A stretch of 64,000 nucleotides of DNA from Mycobacterium kyogaense (GCF_003254575.1 NZ_QJUA01000005.1:149596-213595); one strand, 5' to 3'. Positions 9,458 through 19,332 are shown, counted from the stretch's first letter. Made by a program: numbers and translations. The notes: generated from the letters alone by a model not told the origin.

Positions 9458-10273
9458 CTAGAACTTCACCGCGCCGCCGCTGATGCCCTGCACCAACCTG
9501 CGCTGGATGAAGAAGCTCGCCACGACGACGGGAATGACCGCGATCAGGATCGCCGCGCTCATCGAGCCGATCTGAACTCCGCGGAACGTGTTGAATCCGG
9601 CGATGGCCACCGGCAGGATCGCCGCCTTGCCCGGCGCCAGGATGAGGCCGTAGAACAGGTCGTTCCACGACAGCGTGAATCCGAAGATCGCCGAGGCGCC
9701 GATGCCGGGGAGCACCTGGGGGAGCACCACCAACCGGAACGCGGCGAACCGGGTGAAGCCGTCGACCTGCGCCTGCTCCTCCAGGGAGCGCGGCACCGCC
9801 TCGAAGAACCCGATCAGGAACCAGGTGACCACGGGCAGAACGAAACTCAGATGCGCGAAGATCACCGGTACCAGGGTGTCGGTCAGCCGAAGCGCGTAGG
9901 CCATGGTCAGGAACGGGAACACCAGAACCGCCGGCGGCAGCACCTGTGCGGCGAGCATCCCGAACCGGGTCAGGGTGCCGCCGGCCCGGAACCTGGCGAT
10001 GGCGTAGGCCCCCATGCTGCCGACGACGACACTGATGCCGACGGTCACGAACGCGACCAGAGCGCTGCGTCCCGCCGCACCCAGGATGTCCGAAGCCAGC
10101 ACGTTGCGCCAGCTCGCGAACGTCGGGGTGAAGCTCAGCAGGAACGGATCATCGAGCTGCGCAGGGGTTTTCACGCTGGCCAGCGCGATCCACAGCAGCG
10201 GGAACGCGACGGTGATGCCGGCCGCCCACAGCAGCGCGACCCGCAGCACCCCGAGGAGTGAGAAGCGGCTCAT
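9458..10273 (-). CDS. Carbohydrate ABC transporter permease, MalG type
   Basis: 271 residues with six predicted membrane helices. The cytoplasmic EAA-like loop EEQAQVDGFTRFAAFRLVVLPQVLPG is present, and the protein begins with a helix after MSRFSLLGVLRVALLW as in CUT1 inner-membrane subunits. The start at 10273 overlaps the stop of the partner permease in an ATGA arrangement; the longer open frame upstream is antisense-type shadow. It works with the preceding permease and the ATPase to import a sugar or polyol. Confidence 0.9.
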   Translation of the reverse strand: MSRFSLLGVLRVALLWAAGITVAFPLLWIALASVKTPAQLDDPFLLSFTPTFASWRNVLASDILGAAGRSALVAFVTVGISVVVGSMGAYAIARFRAGGTLTRFGMLAAQVLPPAVLVFPFLTMAYALRLTDTLVPVIFAHLSFVLPVVTWFLIGFFEAVPRSLEEQAQVDGFTRFAAFRLVVLPQVLPGIGASAIFGFTLSWNDLFYGLILAPGKAAILPVAIAGFNTFRGVQIGSMSAAILIAVIPVVVASFFIQRRLVQGISGGAVKF

Positions 10274-11133
10274 CGCGTCTGGGTCCTCTCTCGGGCCCGG
10301 TCCATGCGGCGGAACGCGACCACGATGACGGCCAGCACCACCACCAGCACCACGAACGCCATCGACGACGCCGATCCGAGCCGGAAGAACTGGATACCGG
10401 TCTGGTAGATGAAGTACTGCAGGGTCTCGGTTTCGGTGCCCGGGCCGCCGCGGGTGGTCGCGAACACGTACTCGAACACCTTCATCGCATCCAGACAGCG
10501 CAGCAGGATCGCCACGACCAGGACCGGCGCCAGCAGCGGCAGCGTCACTCGGCGCAACACGTAGAAGGCGCCCGCACCGTCGACCCGCGCGGCGTCCATC
10601 GGTTCGCGCGGAATCGATTCCAGGCCGGCGAGGAGCAGCAGCACCATGAACGGTGTCCACTGCCAGACGTCGATGAAGGCGATCGTGAACAGCGCCCGCC
10701 CGGGCCCGAAGAAGTCATAGGAGATGCCGAGTGCGCGCAGCAGCTCCGGGATCGCCCCGATCTGGTCGTTGAGCAGGAAGCGGAACGTGAGCCCCACCGC
10801 GATGGGGGTGATGAACATCGGTGCCAGCAGCATCGACCGGGTGAGATCGCGCGCCCATCGCTGCTTCTGCAATGCCAAGGCAATTGCCAGGCCGAGGATC
10901 AACTCCATTCCGACGGCCACCGCGACGAACAGCGCGGTGGTGCCGAATGCATGCCAGAAGGCGGCGTCGCCGAAGGTGGCGGCGTAGTTCTCGGCGCCGA
11001 CGATCTTCGGCGCCCCGCGGTCGGTGAGCTTGTAGTCGGTGGCCGACAGGTACGCGGCGTACCCGAGGGGGAAACCGACCACCCCGACGAAAAGGGCGAC
11101 GAGGGGGGTGACCATGCCATGAGCGAATTTCAT
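10270..11133 (-). CDS. Carbohydrate ABC transporter permease, MalF type
   Basis: 287 residues and six hydrophobic helices. The segment REPMDAARVDGAGAFYVLRRVTLPLLAPV contains the EAA loop that contacts the ATPase. The N-terminal MKFAHGMVTPLVALFVGVVGFPLGYAAYLSATDY is typical of the MalF-like partner of CUT1 transporters. It is coupled to the MalG-type gene by a four-base overlap and follows the binding-protein gene by 53 bases. Together they form the membrane channel of the uptake system. Confidence 0.9.
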   Translation of the reverse strand: MKFAHGMVTPLVALFVGVVGFPLGYAAYLSATDYKLTDRGAPKIVGAENYAATFGDAAFWHAFGTTALFVAVAVGMELILGLAIALALQKQRWARDLTRSMLLAPMFITPIAVGLTFRFLLNDQIGAIPELLRALGISYDFFGPGRALFTIAFIDVWQWTPFMVLLLLAGLESIPREPMDAARVDGAGAFYVLRRVTLPLLAPVLVVAILLRCLDAMKVFEYVFATTRGGPGTETETLQYFIYQTGIQFFRLGSASSMAFVVLVVVLAVIVVAFRRMDRARERTQTR

Positions 11134-11186
11134 GGTGGTCTGCGCTCCTTTCGTGGGGTGGTCGGCTTCCGGCTCTCGGGGCCCGG

Positions 11187-12512
11187 CTAGCCCTGGATCT
11201 TCTCGGCCGCGGCCTGGGCGGCGGCCAGCGCGTCATCGACGCTCTTGGTACCGGCCACGGCCTCGTTCAGTTCGGTGCCGACGGCCTGGATCATCTCCTC
11301 ACCGCTGGGCCCCTGGCTCAACGGCGCCGAATTGGCGAGCAGCTGCTCGACCGTCTTGTAGTAGTCGGCACCGAATTTGCCCTGCAGCACAGCCGGATCG
11401 GAGAGCGTGCTCTTGCGGATCGCGGCCCCACCATTCTCGACGCGAGTGACGTCATTGGGCTTGGCGGTGATCCACGACGCGAAGGCCCACGCCGCGTCGG
11501 AGCTCGCAGAGTTGGCGGGGATCGCCCAGCTCCATGAACCCAGCACCTGCTTGCCGCCGGGGATCGGGGCCAGCTTGACCTTGCCGGCGGCCGGTCCCGA
11601 GCCGGGCTCGTTGATCGCGGGCAGCTGCCAGTTGTAGTTGATCATCGACGCCGACTGGTTGGCCGACACCGACCGCTGGGCCTCGTCCATGCTCCAGTTC
11701 AGGCTGTTGGCCGGCGCCGCGGTCTTGTAGGTGTCGATGTAGGCCTCGAGCGCGCGCTTCGCCTCGGGGGTGTTGAGGCTGACCTTGCCGTCGGCGCCGT
11801 AGATGGAGCCACCCGCGGCGAAGAGCCAGTTGCCCCACTCCTCGAAGATCTTGTAGCCGCGCTGCGGCTGCATCGCGATGCCGGCGCGCTCGGGGGTCTT
11901 GAGCGCCTTGCTGACACTGACCAACTGGTCGAGGTCGGTGGGCACCTGCTGGTTGGCGGCCGCGAGATCGTCTGCGTTGTACAGGTATCCGAGCGCGTAG
12001 TTGTAGAACGGCACGCCGTAGCGCACCCCGTCGACGGTGGTGATGTCGGTCAGGGGCTTGAAGAAGTCGGCGGCGTCGTAGTCGGGGGTGCTGTCGATGC
12101 GCGCGTCGAGCGGCTGCAGGAACTTCGCGTTGGCGAAGTCGACCATCCACGGGTTGTCGACGACGATCAGGTCGTAGTTCGGTGCCGACGACTGGAACGA
12201 GGACACCAGCTTGTCGCGCATCTGGTCATAGGTCAGGGATTCGATGTCGACCTTGATGTCGGGGAAGCTCTTGTTGAAGTCGGCCACCATCGATTTCACG
12301 ATGTCGGTGTCGGGCACGTTCTCCATCAGGATGCGGACGGTGCCCGAGGTGTCCTTGGCCACCTCGCCGGTGCCGGTGGCCTGCGACTGTTCCGGGCCCC
12401 CGCTGCCCGCGCACGCGGAGAGCATCAGGGCGAGAACGGCGAGCAGGGCGACGGCGACGGAGCGAACGGTACGGCCCCGCCGCCGGGGGACGGGTGTTTG
12501 CGTGATTCTCAT
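11187..12512 (-). CDS. ABC transporter sugar-binding lipoprotein (family 1)
   Basis: 441 residues. The N-terminus MRITQTPVPRRRGR is followed by a hydrophobic core and the lipobox LSAC, so the mature protein is a lipid-anchored, cell-surface receptor. The remainder has the family 1 solute-binding fold, with segments such as DLIVVDNPWMVDFANAKFLQPLD and late AAWAFASWITAK. It captures the substrate for the permease pair encoded next. I chose ATG 12512 because AAAGGAG lies 8 bases upstream; the ATG at 12530 is too long and contains that site. Confidence 0.9.
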   Translation of the reverse strand: MRITQTPVPRRRGRTVRSVAVALLAVLALMLSACAGSGGPEQSQATGTGEVAKDTSGTVRILMENVPDTDIVKSMVADFNKSFPDIKVDIESLTYDQMRDKLVSSFQSSAPNYDLIVVDNPWMVDFANAKFLQPLDARIDSTPDYDAADFFKPLTDITTVDGVRYGVPFYNYALGYLYNADDLAAANQQVPTDLDQLVSVSKALKTPERAGIAMQPQRGYKIFEEWGNWLFAAGGSIYGADGKVSLNTPEAKRALEAYIDTYKTAAPANSLNWSMDEAQRSVSANQSASMINYNWQLPAINEPGSGPAAGKVKLAPIPGGKQVLGSWSWAIPANSASSDAAWAFASWITAKPNDVTRVENGGAAIRKSTLSDPAVLQGKFGADYYKTVEQLLANSAPLSQGPSGEEMIQAVGTELNEAVAGTKSVDDALAAAQAAAEKIQG

Positions 12513-12526
12513 GTGTAGTGCTCCTT

Positions 12527-14008
12527 TCATCGGGTGGTGCGTGCCAGTGAGTGCGAGATCGGGGTGAGTGCGTCACCGAGTTCGCGCCATGTCGCGTACG
12601 CGGCGTCGTAGCGCTCGGTGCGGGCGGGGTCGGGGACGTAGGGCTCGTCGAGCGTGATGAACCGTGCGGCGTCGGACCAGTCGTCGAGGGCGCCGACGCC
12701 GATCGCCGCGATCACCGCCGCGCCCAGGGACGCGCCGGGGTGCCCGTGCACTGGATTCATCTCCATGCCGAGGACGTCGGCGTGAATCTGCTTCCACAGG
12801 GTGGATTTCGAGCCGCCGTTGGTGATCATCACGCGGTGCAACGGGATCCCGATCTCGGCGAAGACGTCGACGTGGTGGCGGAACCCGAAGGCGATGGCCT
12901 CCAGCACAGCGCGGTACATGTCGGCGCGGCCATGGCCGAGGTGTAGGCCCGCGAACACTCCGCGGAGGTCGGGGTCGTGCAGCGGGCTCTTCTCGCCGAG
13001 AAAGTAGGGGAGGCAGAGGATCTCGGCAGGCGGTCGCTGAGCCGCCTCGTCGTCGAGATCGGTCAGTGCGGTGCCGCCGAACAGGGCCTGGAACCACCGG
13101 ATCAGGCTGCCGCTGGTGGCCATGCAGCCGTTGGGTAGCCAGTGTCCGGGTACCGGGTGGGCGTCGAGATAGAGGCGCTCGTCGACGACGGGAGTCTGGC
13201 TGGCGACCAGGATATCGCCCGCACCACCGAGTTTCACGAGTGCGTCGCCCGGACCGTTGACACCCGCCGCGAACGCCGACAGCACGTGGTCGGCGCCGCC
13301 GACCACCAGGGGGGTGCCTGCCCGCAGTCCGGTGGCTTCGGCGGCGGCCGAGCTGAGTTCACCGACCGGGGTGCCGGGGCGCCGCACCGGTGGCAGCGTC
13401 GTGGGATCGAGTTTCGCTGCGGCGAGCACCATCTCGGCGAGTTGTCCGTCGAGGGTGAACAGTCCCGATTCGATCGCCCAGTTCTCTTCGACGTGCACCG
13501 GTGCGCCCAGCGCTGTCAGCACCCAGTCGTAGGAGCCCACCCAGTGCGCTGTGCGCGCAGAGATCTCGGGCTCGTGGTCGCGCAGCCACACCGTGGTCGG
13601 TGCCACCGACTGCTGGGTCAGGGCCGACCCGGTCAGGTGCACCAGGTCGGTGTCGGCGAGTGCGGCGGCCAGATCGGTCACTTCGCGGTGGGCGCGGGCG
13701 TCGTTCTGCAGGATGGCGTGGCGCAGCGGGCGGCCCGCATCGTCGACGGGAACGACGGCGGGCACCATGCCGGAGGTCGCCAGCGCGCCCACCTGCTCGG
13801 TCGGCACGCCCGAAGCATGCACCACCTCGCGGATCGACTCGACGACATTGCGGTGCCACTGTCCGGTGTCGGCTTCTGCGTATCCGGGGGCGGGGGAGTG
13901 CAGGGCCGTCTCGCGCGTGGCGGTCGCGACGATGCCGCTCTCGGTGTCGAGCAGCACGGTCTTGGTTCCGGTGGTGCCGATGTCGATGCCGATGGTGTAA
14001 CGGGTCAT
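12527..14008 (-). CDS. FGGY-family carbohydrate kinase (xylulokinase-like)
   Basis: 493 residues, full length for FGGY kinases. The phosphate-binding IGIDIGTTGTKTVLLD opens the protein, GGADHVLSAFAAGV and KLGGAGDILV follow in the second domain, and EAIAFGFRHHVDVF plus ITNGGSKSTLWKQIHADVLG form the ATP/adenine region. These enzymes phosphorylate pentuloses, glycerol or related sugars with ATP in the cytoplasm. Together with the dehydrogenase downstream this suggests oxidation of a polyol to a ketose and its phosphorylation. The substrate is inferred only by context. Overlaps the DeoR gene by four bases. Confidence 0.88.
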   Translation of the reverse strand: MTRYTIGIDIGTTGTKTVLLDTESGIVATATRETALHSPAPGYAEADTGQWHRNVVESIREVVHASGVPTEQVGALATSGMVPAVVPVDDAGRPLRHAILQNDARAHREVTDLAAALADTDLVHLTGSALTQQSVAPTTVWLRDHEPEISARTAHWVGSYDWVLTALGAPVHVEENWAIESGLFTLDGQLAEMVLAAAKLDPTTLPPVRRPGTPVGELSSAAAEATGLRAGTPLVVGGADHVLSAFAAGVNGPGDALVKLGGAGDILVASQTPVVDERLYLDAHPVPGHWLPNGCMATSGSLIRWFQALFGGTALTDLDDEAAQRPPAEILCLPYFLGEKSPLHDPDLRGVFAGLHLGHGRADMYRAVLEAIAFGFRHHVDVFAEIGIPLHRVMITNGGSKSTLWKQIHADVLGMEMNPVHGHPGASLGAAVIAAIGVGALDDWSDAARFITLDEPYVPDPARTERYDAAYATWRELGDALTPISHSLARTTR

Positions 14009-14805
14009 GGGGCTCCCGCCGCCGTCGCGTCCTCATGGGCGCTCACACAGATCACCTCGACGCCGGCGTCACGGGCGGCGACCAGCGCGGGATGCTCCGG
14101 CGGACCGTCGCTGACGATGATCGCGACGCTGGAGAGCGTGGTGATGCTGACGAAGGTGACGCGACCGAGCTTCGATTTGTCGGCAGCGACGATCACCCGG
14201 TCGGCACGCCGGCTGGCCGCCTGTTTGACCCGGCTCTCGGCCTGGTGGTAGTCGGAGATGCCGCGCTCTCCGTCGATACCGGCCACGCCCATCACATAGG
14301 TGTCGCAGTTGTAGTTGGAAAGCGTGTCCTCGGCGGCAGCCCCGATCAAACTCAGCTCGCCGGACCGTAATTCGCCGCCGGTGAGCACCACCGTCGTGTC
14401 TGGTTCGTCGACGAGTGCGAGTGCGGCCAGCACGCTCGGCGTCACGACGGTCAGGCCGAGTCCGCGTCCGCGTAGCGAATTCGCCACTGCCAGCGCGGTG
14501 CTGCCGGAGTCCAGGATCAGCGTCTCGTTGACGCCGATCAGATCGGCGACGACATCGGCGATGTGGATCTTCTCCTGCGCGGCATCGGCCATGCGTGTGG
14601 CGAACGACGGCTCGGTGTCCTTGCCCTGCAGGGCGATCGCCCCGCCGACCACCCGCCGCACCACGCCGCTGGCCTCGAGGGCCTCGACGTCGCGACGGAT
14701 CGTCATCTCCGAGACGTCGAACTCGGTGGCCAGCTCGGCGTAGGTGATCTCGCGGGCCGCGCGGACCCGCTGCTCGATGTGGTCGCGCCGGGACTTCACA
14801 TCCAC
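14005..14805 (-). CDS. DeoR-family transcriptional regulator of the sugar operon
   Basis: About 266 residues. The N-terminal helix-turn-helix reads ITYAELATEFDVSEMTIRRD, the classical DeoR signature, followed by a sugar-phosphate-binding domain with LILDSGSTALAVANSL and VVLTGGELR. It probably represses the operon until a phosphorylated intermediate made by the neighbouring kinase binds. GTG 14805 (VDVKSRRDHIEQ) has GGGAG 8 bases before it; GTG 14820 is an alternative. It is the first gene of the nine-gene minus-strand operon and overlaps the kinase by ATGA. Confidence 0.88.
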   Translation of the reverse strand: MDVKSRRDHIEQRVRAAREITYAELATEFDVSEMTIRRDVEALEASGVVRRVVGGAIALQGKDTEPSFATRMADAAQEKIHIADVVADLIGVNETLILDSGSTALAVANSLRGRGLGLTVVTPSVLAALALVDEPDTTVVLTGGELRSGELSLIGAAAEDTLSNYNCDTYVMGVAGIDGERGISDYHQAESRVKQAASRRADRVIVAADKSKLGRVTFVSITTLSSVAIIVSDGPPEHPALVAARDAGVEVICVSAHEDATAAGAP

Positions 14806-14910
14806 GGGCACAGCTCCCACAGTCCCACCGCGTTCTGTTCAAAATTCACAGATAATCTCCCGATCGAGGTGGCGGTTCGCGGTGAAGGCTTACTGGCGTG
14901 TGAATCTATA

Positions 14911-14922
14911 ACAGAGTTCTGT
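14911..14922. promoter_or_regulatory. Candidate DeoR operator/promoter
   Basis: ACAGA-gt-TCTGT forms a 5-bp inverted repeat in the 191-bp gap between the DeoR operon and the DUF389 gene. On the minus strand it is followed by TATAGA (14910-14905), which could be a -10 element for the operon. A repeat this short occurs by chance fairly often, so confidence is low. Nothing else was recognised in the gap. Confidence 0.3.
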
Positions 14923-14996
14923 GTACTCGCCACACTTAGCGGCGAATTGTCTCCAACCAGATCCAGCGGCGGCCCGACGCCTGTTAACTGGCGCCG

Positions 14997-15929
14997 GTGC
15001 TGGACTTGCGCGTCATCGTGCCTGCGGACATGCGAGACGACGTGGTGGCCGTGCTGCGCCGCCAGGTCGGCGTCGCGCACATCCTGATCCACCCCGGGGC
15101 GGCCGTGGAACCATCTGGGGGAGACGAGATCACCGCGGTGATCGCCCGAGAATGCGCCAACGACGTCATCAAGGCCCTCAAAGCCCTCGACGCCCAGCAT
15201 CGGGGCGCGATCCTGCTCACGGTGCTCGACACCGTGCTCTCCACCAGTGCGCACGAGGCCGAGGACGACGCCGAGGGGGATCCCGCCGACGCGGTGGTGT
15301 GGGACGAACTCATCGGCCGCACACGCGAGGAGTCGACGCTGTCGGTGACGTTCGTGCTCTTCCTCACCCTTGCGTGCCTGTTGGCCGCGGTAGGTGCGGT
15401 GACCGACTCCATGGTGACCGTCGTCGGTGCGATGGTGTTGGGACCCGAGTTCGGACCTCTGGCGGCGGTGTCGGTGGCGATCGTGCAGCGCCGTGCTGAT
15501 CTGGCCCGGCGCGCCGCGATCGCGCTGCTGGCCGGATTCCCGATCGCGATGGGTGTCACCGCGCTGCTGACCATGGCCGCGCACGCGGTGGGCTGGGTGA
15601 ACCTCGACGCCGTGCGCTCCGTCGACAACGTCGACTTCATCTTCCAGGTCGGGCCGATCTCGTTCGTGGTGGCGCTGCTGGCCGGCGCCGCCGGCATGCT
15701 GTCGCTCGTGTCCGCCAAATCGGCGGCACTGGTCGGGGTGTTCATCTCCGTCACGACGGTGCCCGCGGCGGGATTCACCGCGGTCGCAGGCGTGCTGGGC
15801 GACTGGGGGATGGCCGCTCGATCGGCCACCCAGCTCGCGGTGAACCTGATCGGCATCGTGATCGCCTGCGTGCTGGTGCTGGTGCTTCGCCCGCGCGCCA
15901 ACCTCATTCCGCGCCGCGCGCAGACCTGA
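14997..15929 (+). CDS. DUF389 integral membrane protein
   Basis: 310 residues starting at GTG. The first ~95 residues are a soluble domain (VLDLRVIVPADMRDDVVAVL; IARECANDVIKALKAL), followed by an acidic linker and about six membrane segments from residue ~110, including VTVVGAMVLGPEFGPLAAVS, a typical DUF389 motif. The family is widespread and its biochemical function unknown. It stands alone here: divergent from the DeoR operon and 43 bases upstream of the transglutaminase-DUF2126 gene, with which it might be co-transcribed. Confidence 0.85.
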   Translation: MLDLRVIVPADMRDDVVAVLRRQVGVAHILIHPGAAVEPSGGDEITAVIARECANDVIKALKALDAQHRGAILLTVLDTVLSTSAHEAEDDAEGDPADAVVWDELIGRTREESTLSVTFVLFLTLACLLAAVGAVTDSMVTVVGAMVLGPEFGPLAAVSVAIVQRRADLARRAAIALLAGFPIAMGVTALLTMAAHAVGWVNLDAVRSVDNVDFIFQVGPISFVVALLAGAAGMLSLVSAKSAALVGVFISVTTVPAAGFTAVAGVLGDWGMAARSATQLAVNLIGIVIACVLVLVLRPRANLIPRRAQT

Positions 15930-15972
15930 CGCAACCTGCGGCGCTGCATGGGGTGTGGTGGGATCTAGCGCT

Positions 15973-18900
15973 ATGGGGATCAAAGTCGCCCTCGAACACC
16001 GCACCAGCTACACATTCGATCGGCTGGTAGAGGTGCTCCCGCACGTGGTCCGGCTGCGGCCGGCCCCGCACTCGCGTACGCCGATCGAGGCGTACTCGCT
16101 CACCGTCGAACCCGACGATCACTTCGTCAACTGGCAGCAGGACGCCTTCGGCAACTTCATGGCCCGGCTCGTCTTCCCCACCCGGGCCCGCAGCCTGACG
16201 ATCACCGTCGGGCTCATCGCCGACCTCAAGGTGATCAACCCGTTCGACTTCTTCATCGAGGACTACGCCGAGACGGTGGGCTTCACGTATCCGCGCGCGC
16301 TGGCCGAGGATCTCAAGCCCTATCTGCGTCCGGTCGACGAGGAGCACGCCGGCTCCGGACCCGGCGACCTGGTCGAGGCGTGGGTGGGCAACTTCTCGGT
16401 GGCGCCCGACACCCGCACCATCGACTTCCTGGTGGCGCTGAATCGCGCCGTCAACGCCGACGTCGGCTACAGCGTCCGGCTCGAACCCGGTGTGCAGACA
16501 CCGGACACCACCTTGCGCACCGGCATCGGCTCGTGCCGCGACTCGGCGTGGTTGCTCGTCTCCATCCTGCGTCAGATGGGCCTGGCCGCCCGCTTCGTGT
16601 CCGGCTATCTGGTTCAGCTCACGTCCGACGTCGAGGCGCTCGACGGTCCGTCCGGCCCGGCCGCGGATTTCACCGACCTGCACGCGTGGACCGAGGTCTA
16701 CATCCCCGGCGCCGGCTGGATCGGACTCGATCCCACCTCGGGCCTGTTCGCCGGCGAGGGTCACATCCCGCTGTCGGCCACCCCGCACCCGGAGTCGGCG
16801 GCCCCGATCACCGGTGCCACCGAACCGTGCGAGACCACGCTGGAGTTCAGCAACGTCGTCACCCGGGTGCACGAGGACCCGCGCGTCACGCTGCCCTACA
16901 CCGAGGCGGCCTGGGCGGCGATCAACGCACTCGGCCACCGCGTCGACGACCGACTGGCCGCAGGTGACGTTCGGCTCACCGTGGGCGGCGAACCGACGTT
17001 CGTGTCGATCGACAACCAGACGGATCCGGAGTGGACCACCGACGCCGACGGACCGCACAAGCGTCAGCGCGCCTCGGACTTGGCGGCGCGGCTGAAGGCG
17101 GTGTGGGCGCCGCAGGGTCTCGTGCAGCGCAGTCAGGGCAAGTGGTACCCCGGAGAGCCGTTGCCGCGCTGGCAGATCGCGCTGCTGTGGCGAGCCGACG
17201 GCGAACCGCTGTGGCGCGATCCGGCCCTGCTGGCCGACCCGTGGTCCGACCAGCCGGACGCCGCAGAGATCGACCCCGAGGCTCCGCAGAAGCTGCTGGG
17301 AGAGATCGCCGACGACTTCGGGCTGCCGCGCAGTCAGGTCCGGCCCGCCTTCGAGGATCCGCTGAGCCGGCTGGCGGCGGCGGTGCGCCGCCCTGCCGGG
17401 CAGGCGGTCGCCGAGGGCGACGATCTGGCGGTCGACAGCGCGTGGGCGAGGGCGCAGCTGTTGACCAAACTCGACGATTCGGTCACCGAACCTGCCGCGT
17501 TCGTCCTGCCGCTGCACCGCCGCGACGACGACGCCGGCTGGGCCAGCGCGGACTGGACGCTGCGACGAGGACGGATCGTGTTGTCGGAGGGTGATTCTCC
17601 CGCGGGCTTGCGGCTACCGCTGACCTCCATCAGCTGGCAGCCGCCGCCGCAGCGCGCCGAGGCCGACCCCACTCGCGAGACCGGTCCGCTGCAAGCGGGC
17701 CAGAAGGAGTCCGCCGAGATCACCGACGCCGACGCGGTGCCGACCACCGCGCTGGTGGCCGAGATCCGCGACGGCATCCTCTACGTGTTCCTGCCGCCCA
17801 CCGAAGAGCTCGACCACTTCGTCGATCTGGTCGAGCGCATCGAGGCGGGGGCGGCCGCGGTGGGCTGCCCACTGGTGATCGAGGGGTACGGGCCGCCCGC
17901 CGATCCGCGGTTGCAGTCGATGACGATCACCCCCGATCCGGGTGTCATCGAGGTCAATGTCGCGCCGACGGCGAGCTTCGCCGAGCAACGAGACCAGCTC
18001 GAGACGCTGTACGCCCACGCGCGGCTGGCCCGGTTGTCCACCGAATCCTTCGACGTCGACGGCACTCATGGCGGTACGGGTGGCGGGAACCACATCACCC
18101 TCGGCGGTATCACCCCCGCGGACTCGCCGCTGCTGCGCCGGCCCGACCTGCTGGTGTCCCTGCTGACCTACTGGCAGCGCCATCCCTCGCTGTCGTACCT
18201 GTTCTCCGGACGCTTCATCGGCACGACGTCGCAGGCGCCCCGGGTGGACGAGGGTCGCCCCGAATCGCTCTACGAGCTGGAGATCGCGTTCGCCGAGATC
18301 GCCCGGTTGACGACGGGCGGTGACGACAGTGACGACGACGATGACGGCGACGGTGACGGTGACGGTGACGGTGCGCGCGCGTGGATCGTGGATCGCGCCT
18401 TGCGTCACCTTCTCACCGACATCACCGGCAACACCCACCGCGCCGAATTCTGCATCGACAAGCTCTACAGCCCCGACAGTGCGCGCGGCCGGCTCGGCCT
18501 GCTGGAGTTGCGTGGCTTCGAGATGCCGCCGCATCCGCAGATGGCGATGGTGCAGTCCCTGCTGGTGCGTGCACTGGTCGCACGCTTCTGGGAGAAGCCG
18601 CTGCGCGCTCCGCTGATCCGCCACGGCGCAAACCTGCATGGTCGATACCTGTTGCCGCACTTCATCATCGGCGACATCGCCGAGGTCGCTGCCGACCTGC
18701 GCGACCACGGCATCGAGTTCGACACCAGCTGGCTGGACCCGTTCACGGAGTTCCGCTTCGCGCGCATCGGCACCGCCGTGTTCGGGGGCGTGGAGATCGA
18801 ACTGCGCGGCGCCATCGAACCGTGGAACGTACTCGGTGAGGAGGCCACCGCCGGCGGCACCGCGCGCTACGTGGATTCTTCGGTGGAACGCCTGCAGGTC

Positions 18901-19332
18901 CGGCTGATCGGCGCCGATCGGCAGCGCTTCGTGGTCACCGTCAACGGTCACCCGATTCCGCTGCTGGCGACCGACAATCCGGACGTCCAGGTCGGCGGCG
19001 TGCGCTACCGGGCCTGGCAGCCGCCGAGTGCGCTGCACCCCACGATCACCGTGGACGGGCCGCTGCGCTTCGAATTGGTCGACACCGCCGCCGGCGTGGC
19101 CCGCGGCGGCTGCACCTACCACGTGTCGCACCCCGGCGGGCGCTCCTACGACACCCCGCCGGTCAACGCCGTGGAAGCCGAGTCCCGGCGGGGACGCCGC
19201 TTCGAGGCGACCGGTTTCACCGCCGGGGCGGTGGATCTGCAGGGTCTGCGCGAGAAGCAGGCCCGCCAATCCACCGATGTGGGCGCGCCGGGGATCCTCG
19301 ACATGCGGCGAGTGCGTACCGTGCTCTCCTGA
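15973..19332 (+). CDS. Transglutaminase-like protein fused to DUF2126
   Basis: 1119 residues. Residues ~1-85 form a bacterial transglutaminase N-terminal domain and ~90-290 a transglutaminase-like peptidase core with an intact triad: C188 in GSCRDSAW, H237 in DLHAWTEV, D253 in GLDPTSG. The remaining ~800 residues are DUF2126, with the glycine-rich HGGTGGGNHITLGG motif near residue 700; this part has been suggested to be a glutamine-synthetase-like carboxylate-amine ligase. An acidic Asp/Gly-repeat insert lies around residues 782-802. It is cytoplasmic by lack of signal. The TGATG junction couples it to the next gene. Corresponds, from memory, to M. tuberculosis Rv2566. Reaction and substrate are unknown. 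Confidence 0.88.
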   Translation: MGIKVALEHRTSYTFDRLVEVLPHVVRLRPAPHSRTPIEAYSLTVEPDDHFVNWQQDAFGNFMARLVFPTRARSLTITVGLIADLKVINPFDFFIEDYAETVGFTYPRALAEDLKPYLRPVDEEHAGSGPGDLVEAWVGNFSVAPDTRTIDFLVALNRAVNADVGYSVRLEPGVQTPDTTLRTGIGSCRDSAWLLVSILRQMGLAARFVSGYLVQLTSDVEALDGPSGPAADFTDLHAWTEVYIPGAGWIGLDPTSGLFAGEGHIPLSATPHPESAAPITGATEPCETTLEFSNVVTRVHEDPRVTLPYTEAAWAAINALGHRVDDRLAAGDVRLTVGGEPTFVSIDNQTDPEWTTDADGPHKRQRASDLAARLKAVWAPQGLVQRSQGKWYPGEPLPRWQIALLWRADGEPLWRDPALLADPWSDQPDAAEIDPEAPQKLLGEIADDFGLPRSQVRPAFEDPLSRLAAAVRRPAGQAVAEGDDLAVDSAWARAQLLTKLDDSVTEPAAFVLPLHRRDDDAGWASADWTLRRGRIVLSEGDSPAGLRLPLTSISWQPPPQRAEADPTRETGPLQAGQKESAEITDADAVPTTALVAEIRDGILYVFLPPTEELDHFVDLVERIEAGAAAVGCPLVIEGYGPPADPRLQSMTITPDPGVIEVNVAPTASFAEQRDQLETLYAHARLARLSTESFDVDGTHGGTGGGNHITLGGITPADSPLLRRPDLLVSLLTYWQRHPSLSYLFSGRFIGTTSQAPRVDEGRPESLYELEIAFAEIARLTTGGDDSDDDDDGDGDGDGDGARAWIVDRALRHLLTDITGNTHRAEFCIDKLYSPDSARGRLGLLELRGFEMPPHPQMAMVQSLLVRALVARFWEKPLRAPLIRHGANLHGRYLLPHFIIGDIAEVAADLRDHGIEFDTSWLDPFTEFRFARIGTAVFGGVEIELRGAIEPWNVLGEEATAGGTARYVDSSVERLQVRLIGADRQRFVVTVNGHPIPLLATDNPDVQVGGVRYRAWQPPSALHPTITVDGPLRFELVDTAAGVARGGCTYHVSHPGGRSYDTPPVNAVEAESRRGRRFEATGFTAGAVDLQGLREKQARQSTDVGAPGILDMRRVRTVLS
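18316..18378 (+). repeat. GAC/GGT microsatellite coding an Asp/Gly-rich insert
   Basis: Within the transglutaminase-DUF2126 gene a run of aspartate and glycine codons, including several tandem GGTGAC units, encodes a DDD...DGDGDGDG stretch. The reading frame is kept because the unit is six bases. It interrupts the domain between LTTGG and ARAWIVDRAL and probably forms a flexible, possibly cation-binding, surface loop. Repeat units of this type can vary in number between strains. Confidence 0.7.
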
